A DNA stretch of 64,000 nucleotides from an uncultured Mobiluncus sp. (GTDB lineage: Bacteria; Actinomycetota; Actinomycetes; Actinomycetales; Actinomycetaceae): assembly GCF_943914685.1 (NCBI RefSeq), contig NZ_CALUCZ010000001.1, forward strand, positions 124,001 to 188,000, in the 5' to 3' direction. The translations under genes and the position numbers were made by a program. Below the pieces are notes generated by a model. It searched no databases. It saw only the letters and a list, made by a program, of their open reading frames with translations, and was not told where the DNA came from. Below are positions 43,802-52,328 of the stretch, one piece after another. How positions within the stretch are numbered: position 1 is the stretch's first letter; every line of letters starts with the position of its first letter.

Positions 43802-45484
43802 TTACCCGCGAGTCAGTTTCCGGTAAACCACCCGGTGCGGGCGAGCCGCTTCCGGCCCGAGCCGCTCTACCTTGTTGGCTTCGTAGCCTTCAAAGTTACC
43901 TTCAAACCAGAACCACTTAGCCGGTTCTTCCTCGGTACCCTCATAAGCCAAGATGTGGGTCGCCACCCGGTCGAGGAACCAGCGGTCGTGGGTGACGACC
44001 ACGGCACAGCCGGGGAACTGCAACAGGGCGTTTTCCAACGATCCCAGGGTTTCCACGTCCAAATCGTTCGTCGGTTCGTCGAGCAGCAGCAGGTTTCCGC
44101 CCTCTTTCAAGGTCAGAGCTAGGTTGAGGCGGTTACGTTCCCCACCGGACAAAACGCCCGCAGGTTTCTGCTGGTCAGCGCCCTTGAACCCGAAAGCGGA
44201 CACGTAGGCGCGTGATGGCATCTGGACCTTACCGACCTCTATGTAGTCAGCCCCGTCCGAGACGACCTCCCACAGCGTCTTGTCCGGGTCAATGCCCGCA
44301 CGAGACTGATCAACGTAAGAAATCTTCACGGTTTCCCCGATTTTCAGGTCACCGCCGTCGAGGGGTTCCAACCCGACAATGGTCTTAAACAGGGTCGTTT
44401 TCCCCACCCCGTTAGGCCCGATAACTCCCACGATGCCATTTCGCGGCAGGCTAAAGCTCAACCCGTCAATCAGAGTGCGGTCCCCAAAACCTTTCTTGAG
44501 GTTGGTCGCCTCCAGCACCAACGTTCCCAACCGCGGCCCCGGCGGAATCTGGATTTCTTCGAAATCAAGTTTCCGAGACTTCTCAGCCTCCGCGGCCATC
44601 GCTTCATACGCCTGCAAACGAGCTTTCGACTTGGCTTGACGCCCCTTCGCGGATTGGCGCACCCACTCCAGCTCTTCTTTCAACCGTTTTTGGAGTTTGG
44701 CGTCTTTACGCCCCTGAACTTCCAAACGTTCCTGTTTCTTTTCCAGGTAGGTGGAGTAGTTGCCCTCATAGGGGTACAGGTGGCCACGGTCGACCTCCGC
44801 AATCCACCCCGCCACGTGGTCCAGGAAATAACGGTCGTGGGTGACGGCTATGACTGCTCCTTTGTACTGGCTCAAATGCTGCTCCAGCCACAGCACCGAC
44901 TCGGCGTCCAGGTGGTTGGTCGGCTCGTCTAGCAACAGCAAGTCCGGGGCTTCCAGCAACAGCTTGCACAAGGCGACTCGGCGGCGTTCTCCTCCGGAGA
45001 GCGTTTTCACGTCGGCGTCCGCCGGTGGGCAGCGCAACGCGTCCATGGCCTGTTCCAACTGATTGTCCAAGTCCCAAGCATCGGCCGCGTCGATGGCCTC
45101 CTGGAGCTGACCCATTTCTTCCATCAGGGCATCGAAATCCGCGTCCGGGTCGGCCATCTGGGCTGAAATCTCGTTGTACCGATCCAGCTTGGCCTTGATT
45201 TCCCACACGCCTTCCTCGACGTTGCCCAACACATCTTTGTCCTCGTTGAGAGGGGGCTCCTGCAACAGGATACCGACCGAATACCCCGGGCTGAGGATAG
45301 CTTCACCGTTGCTGGGCTCGTCCAAACCGGCCATGATTTTCAGGATTGTCGACTTGCCCGCCCCGTTGGGACCCACCATGCCAATCTTGGCTCCCGGCAG
45401 GAAAGCCATCGTAACGTCATCCAAAATAAGCTTATCGCCGACCTTTTTACGGGCCTTCAGCATTGAATAAATGTACTCTGACAT
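43802..45484 (-). CDS. ettA: energy-dependent translational throttle protein EttA (ABC-F)
   Basis: This 560-residue ABC-F ATPase gates the ribosome according to ATP/ADP. Tandem nucleotide-binding domains show Walker A GPNGAGKST and GPNGVGKTT, and signatures LSGGERRR and LSGGERNR. A basic PtIM linker (about 245-320, KLQKRLKEELEWVRQ) lies between them. There are no membrane segments. AAGGAAG precedes the ATG. It is separated from ssb upstream by a strong hairpin. Confidence 0.94.
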   Translation of the reverse strand: MSEYIYSMLKARKKVGDKLILDDVTMAFLPGAKIGMVGPNGAGKSTILKIMAGLDEPSNGEAILSPGYSVGILLQEPPLNEDKDVLGNVEEGVWEIKAKLDRYNEISAQMADPDADFDALMEEMGQLQEAIDAADAWDLDNQLEQAMDALRCPPADADVKTLSGGERRRVALCKLLLEAPDLLLLDEPTNHLDAESVLWLEQHLSQYKGAVIAVTHDRYFLDHVAGWIAEVDRGHLYPYEGNYSTYLEKKQERLEVQGRKDAKLQKRLKEELEWVRQSAKGRQAKSKARLQAYEAMAAEAEKSRKLDFEEIQIPPGPRLGTLVLEATNLKKGFGDRTLIDGLSFSLPRNGIVGVIGPNGVGKTTLFKTIVGLEPLDGGDLKIGETVKISYVDQSRAGIDPDKTLWEVVSDGADYIEVGKVQMPSRAYVSAFGFKGADQQKPAGVLSGGERNRLNLALTLKEGGNLLLLDEPTNDLDVETLGSLENALLQFPGCAVVVTHDRWFLDRVATHILAYEGTEEEPAKWFWFEGNFEGYEANKVERLGPEAARPHRVVYRKLTRG

Positions 45485-45534
45485 GCAACTTCCTTACAGT
45501 TTCGGTGAGCCGAGCGACATCTGGCTCGCAGGAC

Positions 45535-45570
45535 TATTGGGGGTGGGGTCAAAAACCCGCACCCCCAATA
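45535..45570 (-). terminator. stem-loop between ssb and ettA
   Basis: An 11-bp stem (TATTGGGGGTG pairing with CACCCCCAATA), a bulged G, four more pairs and a 5-base loop make a very stable hairpin. No T tract follows on either side, so termination is probable but not certain. Confidence 0.5.
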
Positions 45571-45595
45571 TGCTAACGGAAATCACGAATCTTTT

Positions 45596-46177
45596 TTAGA
45601 ACGGGACCCCATCAGCTCCGGCGCTGACCAAAGACGTCTCATCGTTGGCTTCGATTTCAACGTCTAGTTCATCAAGGATTTCTGCACTCTCGGCCAGGTC
45701 CGACTCCGTCTGCGCGAACTCGGCGCCCTTTACGGTGTTCAGAGAATCCGCGGAAATATCGAATTTGCTCGGTTTCGCGGAGTTTTCCTCACTACCGACT
45801 TCCTTGACATACTTGATATTCATCGAAGCGGCGCGCACCAGGTCAACCCCGATATGGGTCAGGTGCAAAGCCAGCTCCGGGCGTTTTTCAACGACGCCGG
45901 TCGTCTTATCGGTGTGTTCGTAAGTACCGGGCACTAAACGTCCCTGAGCAACCACCGGATCGCCCTTGTGCAGTGACTGAGCAATGTTGACGGCGAAAGT
46001 CCCCCAAGCTTTGCAGTTGAACCACGTGGTTTCCCCACTGGTCCAGTTACCGCTGGCATCACGATAACTGGCGTTGCAGGCCAGAGAGAACCGGACCCAG
46101 TGGGTGCCGGCGGAGGTTTTGCGCAAAAATGGAGTATTTCCCAAATATCCACTTACTGTTACTGTCATGGAACTCAT
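45596..46177 (-). CDS. ssb: single-stranded DNA-binding protein
   Basis: The protein has 193 residues. The N-terminal OB-fold is clear (VTVSGYLGNTPFLR, THWVRFSLACN, TTWFNCKAWG, GDPVVAQGRL). The tail is acidic and ends DGVPF, the partner-binding tip. It lies outside the rpsF-rpsR context of the housekeeping ssb, next to ettA, as is common for a second actinobacterial SSB. A GGAAAGGA ribosome site lies about 8 bases before the ATG. Confidence 0.9.
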   Translation of the reverse strand: MSSMTVTVSGYLGNTPFLRKTSAGTHWVRFSLACNASYRDASGNWTSGETTWFNCKAWGTFAVNIAQSLHKGDPVVAQGRLVPGTYEHTDKTTGVVEKRPELALHLTHIGVDLVRAASMNIKYVKEVGSEENSAKPSKFDISADSLNTVKGAEFAQTESDLAESAEILDELDVEIEANDETSLVSAGADGVPF

Positions 46178-46379
46178 TTTGTTTTCCTTTCCCGAACGCC
46201 CCTGCGCTCGTTACTGTCGATAGCTGCCAAACAAACAGCTCTCAGTTCGAGGGTTTCGCAAAGACTCGAATGGTCCAAGACCAGATTTTTTTACCTGTGG
46301 ATAACCCGTTTATTCACAGGGGCAAGAATCCCGGAAATAAGCTAAACTGGTCGAGTTAACTGATTTGGTTAACCGGCAA

Positions 46380-46452
46380 GCCTTCGTAGCTCAATGGATA
46401 GAGCAACGGCCTTCTAATCCGTAGGTTGTGGGTTCGAGTCCCACCGAGGGCG
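46380..46452 (+). tRNA. tRNA-Arg (TCT)
   Basis: This is a 73-base cloverleaf. The acceptor stem is GCCTTCG/CGAGGGC (one G-U pair), the D arm GCTC/GAGC, and the anticodon loop CTTCTAA gives TCT (arginine AGA/AGG). The T arm is GTGGG/CCCAC with TTCGAGT. CCA is not encoded (GCA follows). Confidence 0.95.
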
Positions 46453-46638
46453 CAACTAGAAACGTTGCAATAACGCTAAAAGGTCATGTTTTGATAAACC
46501 TGGATACCCTGTCAGGACATACACAGGACATAAGCGAAACAGTTTTCGTGTTTGGTGTTTCGTCCCCAAACAACGGAAAGAAACAACACCAAAGGTGGTA
46601 TTTGCCGGGTAAGGCTGACCTTTTATAGGAAAAATTAC

Positions 46639-46644
46639 TAAAAT
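46639..46644 (+). promoter_or_regulatory. promoter of the ROK regulator gene
   Basis: TAAAAT is followed by GGGGTTC and GTG at 46652. A -35-like CTGACC lies 18 bases upstream at 46615-46620. The 186 bp between tRNA-Arg and this point otherwise shows only weak hairpins and no gene. Confidence 0.5.
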
Positions 46645-46651
46645 GGGGTTC

Positions 46652-47854
46652 GTGACTATGGAAAACCTTGTAGGCCCCGGCTCCCCCTCGTCTCTGCGCG
46701 TAGCGAACCAAAAACGCGTTTTAGCTGCCATTATCGATGCCGGGGGGATTTCTCAGGCCGAGATTAGCCGCCGTACTGGGCTAGCTCCTGCGACCGTGTC
46801 TAACATCGTTCGCGAACTGACCGAGGCGGAAATCTTACGTCTGGCGGAAGCCGCATCAGGCCGGCGCGGCAACACCATCGCGTTCGCCCCCGACATTGGT
46901 TACGCCATGGGCGTGTCCTTGGAACGCGAACAGGTACGCGTCGGGATTGTTACCTTGGATCACGAGATTGTGGATACGCGAGTCATCCCGCTACCACCGG
47001 AGGCTACCGCCAACATCAACAAGGAAATGGCGGTTGACCTGTTTGACTCGATGATGGCATCTAAGGGGCTGAAAAATGCTCAGATTGTGGCTGGCTGCAT
47101 TGTTGTTGCCGATGCGGTGCGTTCCGATGGGCGTTTGTCCAACTACACCGCCATGATTCCGGGACTGAACGGAATCAACCTGGAGGACATCGCCCAAGAG
47201 GTGTCCCCTTTCCCGATTCTGACCGAAAACGACGCGAATGCCGGCGCTTTGGCTGAGCATATGTGGGGAGCAGCCAAGGACGTCGACGATTTTGTCTATA
47301 TCGAAGCCTCCTCCGGCATCGGCGCGGGCATTATGGCCGATGGCAAAATCCTGTATGGAACCGGCGGGATTTCAGGCGAAATTGGGCACCTCCCGATTCC
47401 AAATCATCATGAGTTGTGCAAGTGCGGGGGCAGCGGCTGTCTGGAGATGACGGCCTCGGTCAGCGCGATTATGGCTTCACTGCGCAGCTTGGGGATGCCG
47501 GTGCATACCTTGAGTGACCTGTATCGCCTCATCGAGGAAGGCGACGTGCGCGCCACTCGGCGCATTCACGAGGCCGCTCGCGCTATCGGTTACGTCCTGG
47601 CGCAAGTGTGCAACATCTTAAACCCAAAGATGATTGTTATCGGTGGCGAACTGTCTTACGCGGGCGAAGCTTTCCTAAACCAGGTTCGTGAGACCATTAA
47701 CGAAATCGCCCTGCCCGATTGCGCCGCCGACGCCACCTTGCATTTGAGCGCCCTGGGTTCGTCCGCACCCCTGCGCGGAGCCATGGCGAAAGCGGTTTCG
47801 ATGGTGGATCTGGACGCGATTTTGCAGCGATTCTTGTCTGACGAAAGCAACTGA
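46652..47854 (+). CDS. ROK-family transcriptional regulator
   Basis: The protein has 400 residues. An N-terminal winged HTH (VLAAIIDAGGISQAEISRRT, then GLAPATVSNIVREL) leads into a ROK sugar-kinase-like domain. EIGHLPIP and the zinc motif CKCGGSGCLE lie at about 255-270. Such proteins (NagC/Mlc/XylR type) repress sugar genes and respond to sugars or sugar phosphates. The GTG at 46652 is 7 bases after a -10 box; ATG at 46643 and 46658 are alternatives. No adjacent sugar operon is present, so its targets lie elsewhere. Confidence 0.88.
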   Translation: MTMENLVGPGSPSSLRVANQKRVLAAIIDAGGISQAEISRRTGLAPATVSNIVRELTEAEILRLAEAASGRRGNTIAFAPDIGYAMGVSLEREQVRVGIVTLDHEIVDTRVIPLPPEATANINKEMAVDLFDSMMASKGLKNAQIVAGCIVVADAVRSDGRLSNYTAMIPGLNGINLEDIAQEVSPFPILTENDANAGALAEHMWGAAKDVDDFVYIEASSGIGAGIMADGKILYGTGGISGEIGHLPIPNHHELCKCGGSGCLEMTASVSAIMASLRSLGMPVHTLSDLYRLIEEGDVRATRRIHEAARAIGYVLAQVCNILNPKMIVIGGELSYAGEAFLNQVRETINEIALPDCAADATLHLSALGSSAPLRGAMAKAVSMVDLDAILQRFLSDESN

Positions 47855-47919
47855 GACTTCGGCCGGTGGGTGAAAATTTCGCCGCCGGATACGACTATTG
47901 AATGGGAGATTAGTACAGT

Positions 47920-48540
47920 ATGGGAAACAAAAAAACCGACCCTATGGTGTGGATTGACTGCGAGATGACCGGGCTCGATTTGCACGTTGACGAGCTGATT
48001 GAGGTCGCCGTGATTGTCACCGACGCCGAACTGAACCCGCTGGATTCCGGTATTGATTTGCTGATAAAACCCAGCGCGGCCGCGATGAATCACATGGGGG
48101 AATTCGTGCGCGAAATGCACACTAAGTCGGGGCTGCTGGCCGAACTCGACAGCGGTTTGAGCGTGGAGGAAGCCGGCCGCCAGGTCCTGGAGTATGTAAA
48201 ACGCTACGTCCCCGAACCTGGAAAAGCCCAGCTGGCAGGCAATTCAGTGCATTCTGATAAAGCGTTCCTGGCGAAACAGATGCCGGAACTCATCAACTGG
48301 CTGCACTATCGGATTATTGACGTGTCTACCTTGAAAGAGCTGGCGATGCGCTGGTATCCGAAGGTTTACGGGTTGGCTCCGGAAAAAACCGGCAATCATC
48401 GGGCTTTGGGAGACATCATCGATTCCTTGAACGAGCTGCGCTATTACCGTGCGGTGCTGATGCCGGCGGGCGAGGGTCCCAGCACGGAGGAGCTGCAGGC
48501 CGCGGCCGCCCGGATTGTGCAGACTTCGCCTTTCAAGTAA
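47920..48540 (+). CDS. orn: oligoribonuclease
   Basis: This 206-residue DEDDh exonuclease degrades 2-5-nt RNAs and linear pGpG. The acidic residues are in WIDCEMTGLD, NSVHSDKAFL and NHRALGDIIDS. It starts at ATG 47920 with a GGGAGA about 10 bases upstream; the internal ATG before VWIDCEMTG is a shorter alternative. The gene is typical of actinobacteria and gammaproteobacteria and often sits beside tRNA-His in actinobacteria, as it does here. Confidence 0.95.
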   Translation: MGNKKTDPMVWIDCEMTGLDLHVDELIEVAVIVTDAELNPLDSGIDLLIKPSAAAMNHMGEFVREMHTKSGLLAELDSGLSVEEAGRQVLEYVKRYVPEPGKAQLAGNSVHSDKAFLAKQMPELINWLHYRIIDVSTLKELAMRWYPKVYGLAPEKTGNHRALGDIIDSLNELRYYRAVLMPAGEGPSTEELQAAAARIVQTSPFK

Positions 48541-48671
48541 ACCGATGGTGTTTGTGCACAAGCACGTTCGGTGAGGTTGTCGGCTAGGCCGGGTTCCTCA
48601 GTGGGCGGGGCACGAGTTTCGCCTGGGCGCCAAAATCCGGTACGATAGTGAGGTTGCTTTTCGCAAGCGAT

Positions 48672-48744
48672 GGTGGCTGTAGTTCAGTGGTAGAGCACCT
48701 GATTGTGGTTCAGGATGTCGCGAGTTCGAATCTCGTCAGCCACC
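48672..48744 (+). tRNA. tRNA-His (GTG)
   Basis: The cloverleaf has the histidine-specific extra G at the 5' end. The acceptor stem is GTGGCTG/CAGCCAC, the D arm GTTC/GAGC, and the anticodon arm CCTGA/TCAGG with loop TTGTGGT gives GTG. The T arm is GCGAG/CTCGT. CCA is not encoded. Confidence 0.95.
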
Positions 48745-48846
48745 CGACTGAGAGAGCGTCCAAGCAGAAAGCGAAGCTTTCGAGCTTGAGACGCGAACGA
48801 GGGAGGGTATGCAAGGCGAGCGAAGCGAGTCCTTGCTAATACCCTG

Positions 48847-48881
48847 ACGCCGGTCAAGGCATGCGCCTTGACCGGCGTTTT
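48847..48881 (+). terminator. rho-independent terminator of tRNA-His
   Basis: A perfect 14-bp stem ACGCCGGTCAAGGC / GCCTTGACCGGCGT with loop ATGC runs into TTTT. It is located about 100 bp after the tRNA. Confidence 0.75.
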
Positions 48882-49015
48882 CGTGCCTGCGCAGCAGGCG
48901 GAGCCTCTCTCGACAAGCGCGTCGTAAGCTTGCTTACGTAAGCGGCTTGTTGAGAGAGGCGCGCGGCGGGCAAAGCCCGCCACGAAAAAGCCGCAAGGCA
49001 TTTGCCGCTTCGGCT

Positions 49016-49232
49016 AAGGGGTGCGCAAGCCGCCGTGAAACGGCGGGTTGCAAGCACCCTGACTAAACCCAACAGAACCAAGAGCCGGTAACCCACAAAG
49101 GGGTGCGCAAGCCGCCGTGAAAACGGCGGGTTGCAAGCACCCTGACTAAACCCAACAGAACCAAGAATCGGTAACCCACAAAGCGGTGCGCAAGCCGCGC
49201 AGCGGGTTGCAAGCACCCAGACTAAAATCGGT
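49016..49232. repeat. 82-83 bp tandem direct repeats (2 full, 1 partial)
   Basis: The units begin AAGGGGTGCGCAAGCCG and end in ACCCACAA. Copies 1 and 2 differ by about three positions, including one inserted A. Copy 3 starts AAGCGGTGCG and is shortened in the hairpin and in the spacer. No spacer diversity is seen, so this is not a CRISPR array. Confidence 0.8.
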
Positions 49233-49356
49233 CACTCATGCACGTACCTTTACAATCAGCGCTCAAGTTACCGAAAAACCCAACGCTTTGCGTATGTCTG
49301 GATTATTACTCCGTCAAGCCGCCCGTTTTGGCACCACACGGGCATTTGATTTTTGA

Positions 49357-49362
49357 GACAAT
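49357..49362 (+). promoter_or_regulatory. leaderless -10 box (GACAAT) for lpdA
   Basis: GACAAT is followed by GAAACC and ATG at 49369. There is no ribosome site. Confidence 0.45.
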
Positions 49363-49368
49363 GAAACC

Positions 49369-50769
49369 ATGTCCAGCAAAGATCAAACAGTGGTTATCAT
49401 CGGCGGCGGTCCTGGCGGCTACGAAGCTGCAGCTCAGGCTCGTGTTCACGGGGCTCGCACGATTCTCATCGAGGAACAGGGTCCCGGCGGTTCCGCGGTT
49501 CTCACCGATGTGATTCCTTCGAAAACCTTGATTGCCTCCTCGGTGTGGATGGATAACGTGCGGCGTGCCGGAGAGCTCAACATTGTGGAGGAAGGCAGCT
49601 CCTACACGGCTGACGTGCTGGGTATTTTTGACCGGGTGGGACGCATGGCGGGGACGCAAAGCGCCGAGATTACCCATCGTCTGAGCGAATCCGGCGTGGA
49701 GCTGATTCGCGGACGCGGCTCTATCTTGCCGGAAACCGCTGATAATGGGCGGCGAATCGTGACGGTGGGAGAACGTCGCTTCGAAGCCGACGCGGTCATT
49801 GTCTCTACCGGGGCGCGCCCGCGTAAACTTCCCAAAGCCATGCCGGACGGCAAACGTATCTTGACCTGGAAACAGATTTATTCTCTCAAGACCGTGCCGA
49901 CGCACCTCATCGTGGTCGGTTCGGGCGTTACCGGTGCCGAGTTTGCCTCGGCGTTCAACTCGGTGGGCGTGAAAGTCACCTTGGTGAGTTCTCGCGAGCA
50001 CGTGCTGCCCAATGACGACCCGGACGCGGCACGACTCATCGAGGAAGTCTTCGCCAAGAACGGGGTCAATATCTGCGCCAACTCCCGAGCCGAAGCTGCC
50101 CGCGTAGTCGACGACGGGGTGGTCGTAACGTTGAGCGATGGCAGAGAGCTGGAAGGTTCTCACGTGTTGATGGCGGTCGGGGCGATTCCGAACACGGACC
50201 AGATGGGCCTGGAGGAAGCCGGCGTGGAGCTCGACGAGCGCGGCTTCGTTAAGATTGACCGCGTTTCGCGCACGACTGCGAATCGTATCTATGCCGCCGG
50301 GGACTGCACCGGCGTGTTCTTGCTGGCATCGGTGGCCTCTGCACAAGGAAGGATTGCGATTGCGCATGCTTTGGGCGATGCGGTGGAGCCGTTGAACCTG
50401 GACCAGGTCTCCTCCAATATTTTCACTAACCCCGAGATTGCGGCCGTGGGAGTAACCCAGAAAGAAGTCGATTCCGGCGAAGTCGATTGTGTGAGCGTGA
50501 CGCTCCCGATTGCCCGCAACGCTCGTGCCCGGATGCGCGGCATTGACGAGGGCTTCGTGAAACTCTTTGCCCGCCGGCGCACCCGGACTATCGCCGGGGC
50601 GGTCATTTGCTTGCAGTATGCCGGGGAGTTCATTTTTCCCTTGACCCTCGCAGTTAAGAATCGCCTGACGGTCGATCAGTTTGCCAATACTTTCACGATT
50701 TACCCCTCCATCTCCGGCACCATCACGGAAGCGGCCCGCTCCCTGCACAAGATGGTGGAACTCCCCTAA
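49369..50769 (+). CDS. lpdA: LpdA-type NAD(P)H-quinone reductase flavoprotein
   Basis: This 466-residue flavoprotein disulfide reductase family member has the FAD motif GGGPGGYEAA, the NAD(P) motif VVGSGVTGAEFAS and the second FAD contact AAGDCTG. The redox CxxxxC of lipoamide dehydrogenase is absent (GGSAVLTDVIPSKTL). The C-terminal active-site HP is also replaced (YPSISGTITEAARSL). This is the pattern of mycobacterial LpdA (Rv3303c), described as a quinone reductase. It is the last conserved gene before the Fic cassette. Confidence 0.9.
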   Translation: MSSKDQTVVIIGGGPGGYEAAAQARVHGARTILIEEQGPGGSAVLTDVIPSKTLIASSVWMDNVRRAGELNIVEEGSSYTADVLGIFDRVGRMAGTQSAEITHRLSESGVELIRGRGSILPETADNGRRIVTVGERRFEADAVIVSTGARPRKLPKAMPDGKRILTWKQIYSLKTVPTHLIVVGSGVTGAEFASAFNSVGVKVTLVSSREHVLPNDDPDAARLIEEVFAKNGVNICANSRAEAARVVDDGVVVTLSDGRELEGSHVLMAVGAIPNTDQMGLEEAGVELDERGFVKIDRVSRTTANRIYAAGDCTGVFLLASVASAQGRIAIAHALGDAVEPLNLDQVSSNIFTNPEIAAVGVTQKEVDSGEVDCVSVTLPIARNARARMRGIDEGFVKLFARRRTRTIAGAVICLQYAGEFIFPLTLAVKNRLTVDQFANTFTIYPSISGTITEAARSLHKMVELP

Positions 50770-50842
50770 CTATGTACCTTTCCGAAGGCCGATACCTTGG
50801 CTCCTAATGGGTTAGGTACAGCGGTCGGACTGGCTCCCAACG

Positions 50843-50923
50843 CTAAATACTAATTTCGGAAAAATTAGTATTTCAGTAGTATTTGGAGCATTACCGCAGT
50901 TAGTCGGCGGTTTCTAAATACTA
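50843..50923. repeat. left 81-bp direct repeat flanking the fic gene
   Basis: This is 81 bp, matching 52329-52409 at 74 of 81 positions in the same orientation. It contains AAATACTA half-sites at 50845 (+), 50866 (-), 50877 (-) and 50916 (+). The first two form a perfect 12-bp-arm palindrome AAATACTAATTT/AAATTAGTATTT. It lies 23 bp downstream of the fic stop codon, between convergent fic and lpdA. Confidence 0.9.
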
Positions 50924-50946
50924 GCCGGGGGGTGATTGCCCGGATT

Positions 50947-52299
50947 CTACCTGGCGTGCGCACTTGAAAAGCTCGGCGCCAACACCCAGACAAAAACCCT
51001 TCCACACTTCTGACGATGCAAGTAGCCACGACCTTCCAGATCCCCTAAGTCGCGCCGCGCGGTTTCCCACGCCACTCTATAGTTATCAGCATAGGACTTA
51101 ATCGTCACCTCGCTGTAGGCATCGCGCAATAGGTCTTCCAGCAAATTGATTTGGCGCATTTTTAGGTCTGTGTCACGCAACTTTGTTTGCAGCAGATTCA
51201 ACTTTTTACTGTGGTGGTCTAAGTATCGATTCAAGTCTTCGATACTTCGTTTAATAATTCGGGCTTGATGCAAGAAAAAATATGTCAAATCACCTCCATC
51301 CTGCTCTGTAAGCAGATAGGCACGTGCATACTGCGCTGGTGCCTCCCTCAGTAGACGCGAGATAGATATGTATTCCATTAAAAAAAATCCATCACGCAAC
51401 GCCATCCAATAAAACAGCGCCCTGGCCAAACGTCCGTTGCCATCTACAAAGTAATGGTCATGACCCACCATGAAGTGCACAGTAATAGCACGCAACAAAT
51501 CCGGGAAATACGCGACACGTTTTGAATCTGAAATCGAAGTCTTGGTTTTATTGTTAGCAAAGTCACAAAGAATTTGCATTCTGGCACGCAGTTCCTCTGC
51601 TGGCGGCGGAGTATGCAGAATTTGTTTATCTGTCTCATCCCCGTAGATTCTCACCCGCTCTTCTCCCGGCTCTTGAATCTTGCCGGCCTCTGCGGGATTT
51701 TCTAAGGTGTCATGAACCAACATTCGGTGCATTTCACAGATGAGCTCAGGACACAGTTCCTTGTTCTTTAAGGAGCTGAGTTTCCTCATGGTTGCGTAGT
51801 TGTTAACAATCATCCGCTCGGAAAGATTATTCGGTTTCCGGCCTGTTTGTAGCATTTCGTGCGCCACTCTCCTGCTGGTAGTAGCGCCTTCGAGTTGACT
51901 GGATCGAATAGCTTCCTCATACACTGAGGAAAATAGATATTGTTTACCGGTCTGCGGCGAAACGGAACCGTCTTCTCCTGACACTATCCCGCGCGCGTTG
52001 GCAGAGATCCACTCCACCAGCTCCAGCAGTTCATCAGGCAGGTTATACGTCAGTGGTTGCCCGCCCACGAGTGTGAATGGGGTTGCCCTTCGTGATGCCT
52101 CGCGGGCATGCCGCACCCCGAACCACCATTGCTCCGAAGTTAACCCCTCCGGAGGTTGGTGGTGGCGATAATAGTCCCAATCATGATATGCGTCTGTGCA
52201 GGAAGAAGCCGCCTTCAGGGAGCTAATCATTTTTTCCGGAGATTTCCTCAACATGTCCTGCAGCGGTTCCCAGTCTGGTGGCGGCGTAGGTATCTTCAC
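50947..52299 (-). CDS. fic: class II Fic-domain AMPylase-like protein with C-terminal winged-helix
   Basis: The protein has 450 residues. An N-terminal Fic_N-like helical region carries the inhibitory motif SSQLEG (SxxxEG, about 133-138). The intact Fic motif HYFVDGNGRLAR (282-293) matches HxFx(D/E)GNGRxxR, so catalysis (usually AMP transfer) and self-inhibition are both likely. The last ~70 residues look like a winged helix (YADNYRVAWETARRDL). The GTG at 52299 has GGAGGG 5 bases upstream. The gene is visibly more AT-rich than its neighbours and is bracketed by 81-bp direct repeats, suggesting a transferred cassette. Confidence 0.9.
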   Translation of the reverse strand: MKIPTPPPDWEPLQDMLRKSPEKMISSLKAASSCTDAYHDWDYYRHHQPPEGLTSEQWWFGVRHAREASRRATPFTLVGGQPLTYNLPDELLELVEWISANARGIVSGEDGSVSPQTGKQYLFSSVYEEAIRSSQLEGATTSRRVAHEMLQTGRKPNNLSERMIVNNYATMRKLSSLKNKELCPELICEMHRMLVHDTLENPAEAGKIQEPGEERVRIYGDETDKQILHTPPPAEELRARMQILCDFANNKTKTSISDSKRVAYFPDLLRAITVHFMVGHDHYFVDGNGRLARALFYWMALRDGFFLMEYISISRLLREAPAQYARAYLLTEQDGGDLTYFFLHQARIIKRSIEDLNRYLDHHSKKLNLLQTKLRDTDLKMRQINLLEDLLRDAYSEVTIKSYADNYRVAWETARRDLGDLEGRGYLHRQKCGRVFVWVLAPSFSSAHAR

Positions 52300-52328
52300 G
52301 GTTTCCCTCCTCTGTTTCAAGTCTAATT

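Larger units (their letters stand above)
48745..49235. repeat. palindrome-rich non-coding repeat region
   Basis: About 490 bp without a plausible gene. It holds successive hairpins: CAAGC...GCTTG (48760-48786); GGGTATGCAAGG...CCTTGC...ATACCC (48805-48844); a terminator-like stem (48847-48881); a 16-bp stem (48903-48960) enclosing CGTAAGC/GCTTACG; and GGCGGGC-type stems. Then come two direct repeats of 82-83 bp (49016-49097, 49098-49180) and a truncated third (49181-49232). Each repeat contains a long GGGTGC...GCACCC hairpin. Many codons can be read through it, but none with a ribosome site. Confidence 0.75.

Noticed and set aside
46453..46638. Attenuator or small gene between tRNA-Arg and the ROK gene
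   Set aside because: Short GAAAC/GTTTC pairings exist, but no stable hairpin with a T tract and no frame with start signals.
49016..49232. Repeats considered as a CRISPR array
   Set aside because: The units are 82-83 bp, directly abutting, with no variable spacers of constant length and no cas genes nearby.
48745..49368. Short open frames in the region after tRNA-His
   Set aside because: Their translations follow the palindromic repeats and lack ribosome sites; the region looks non-coding.
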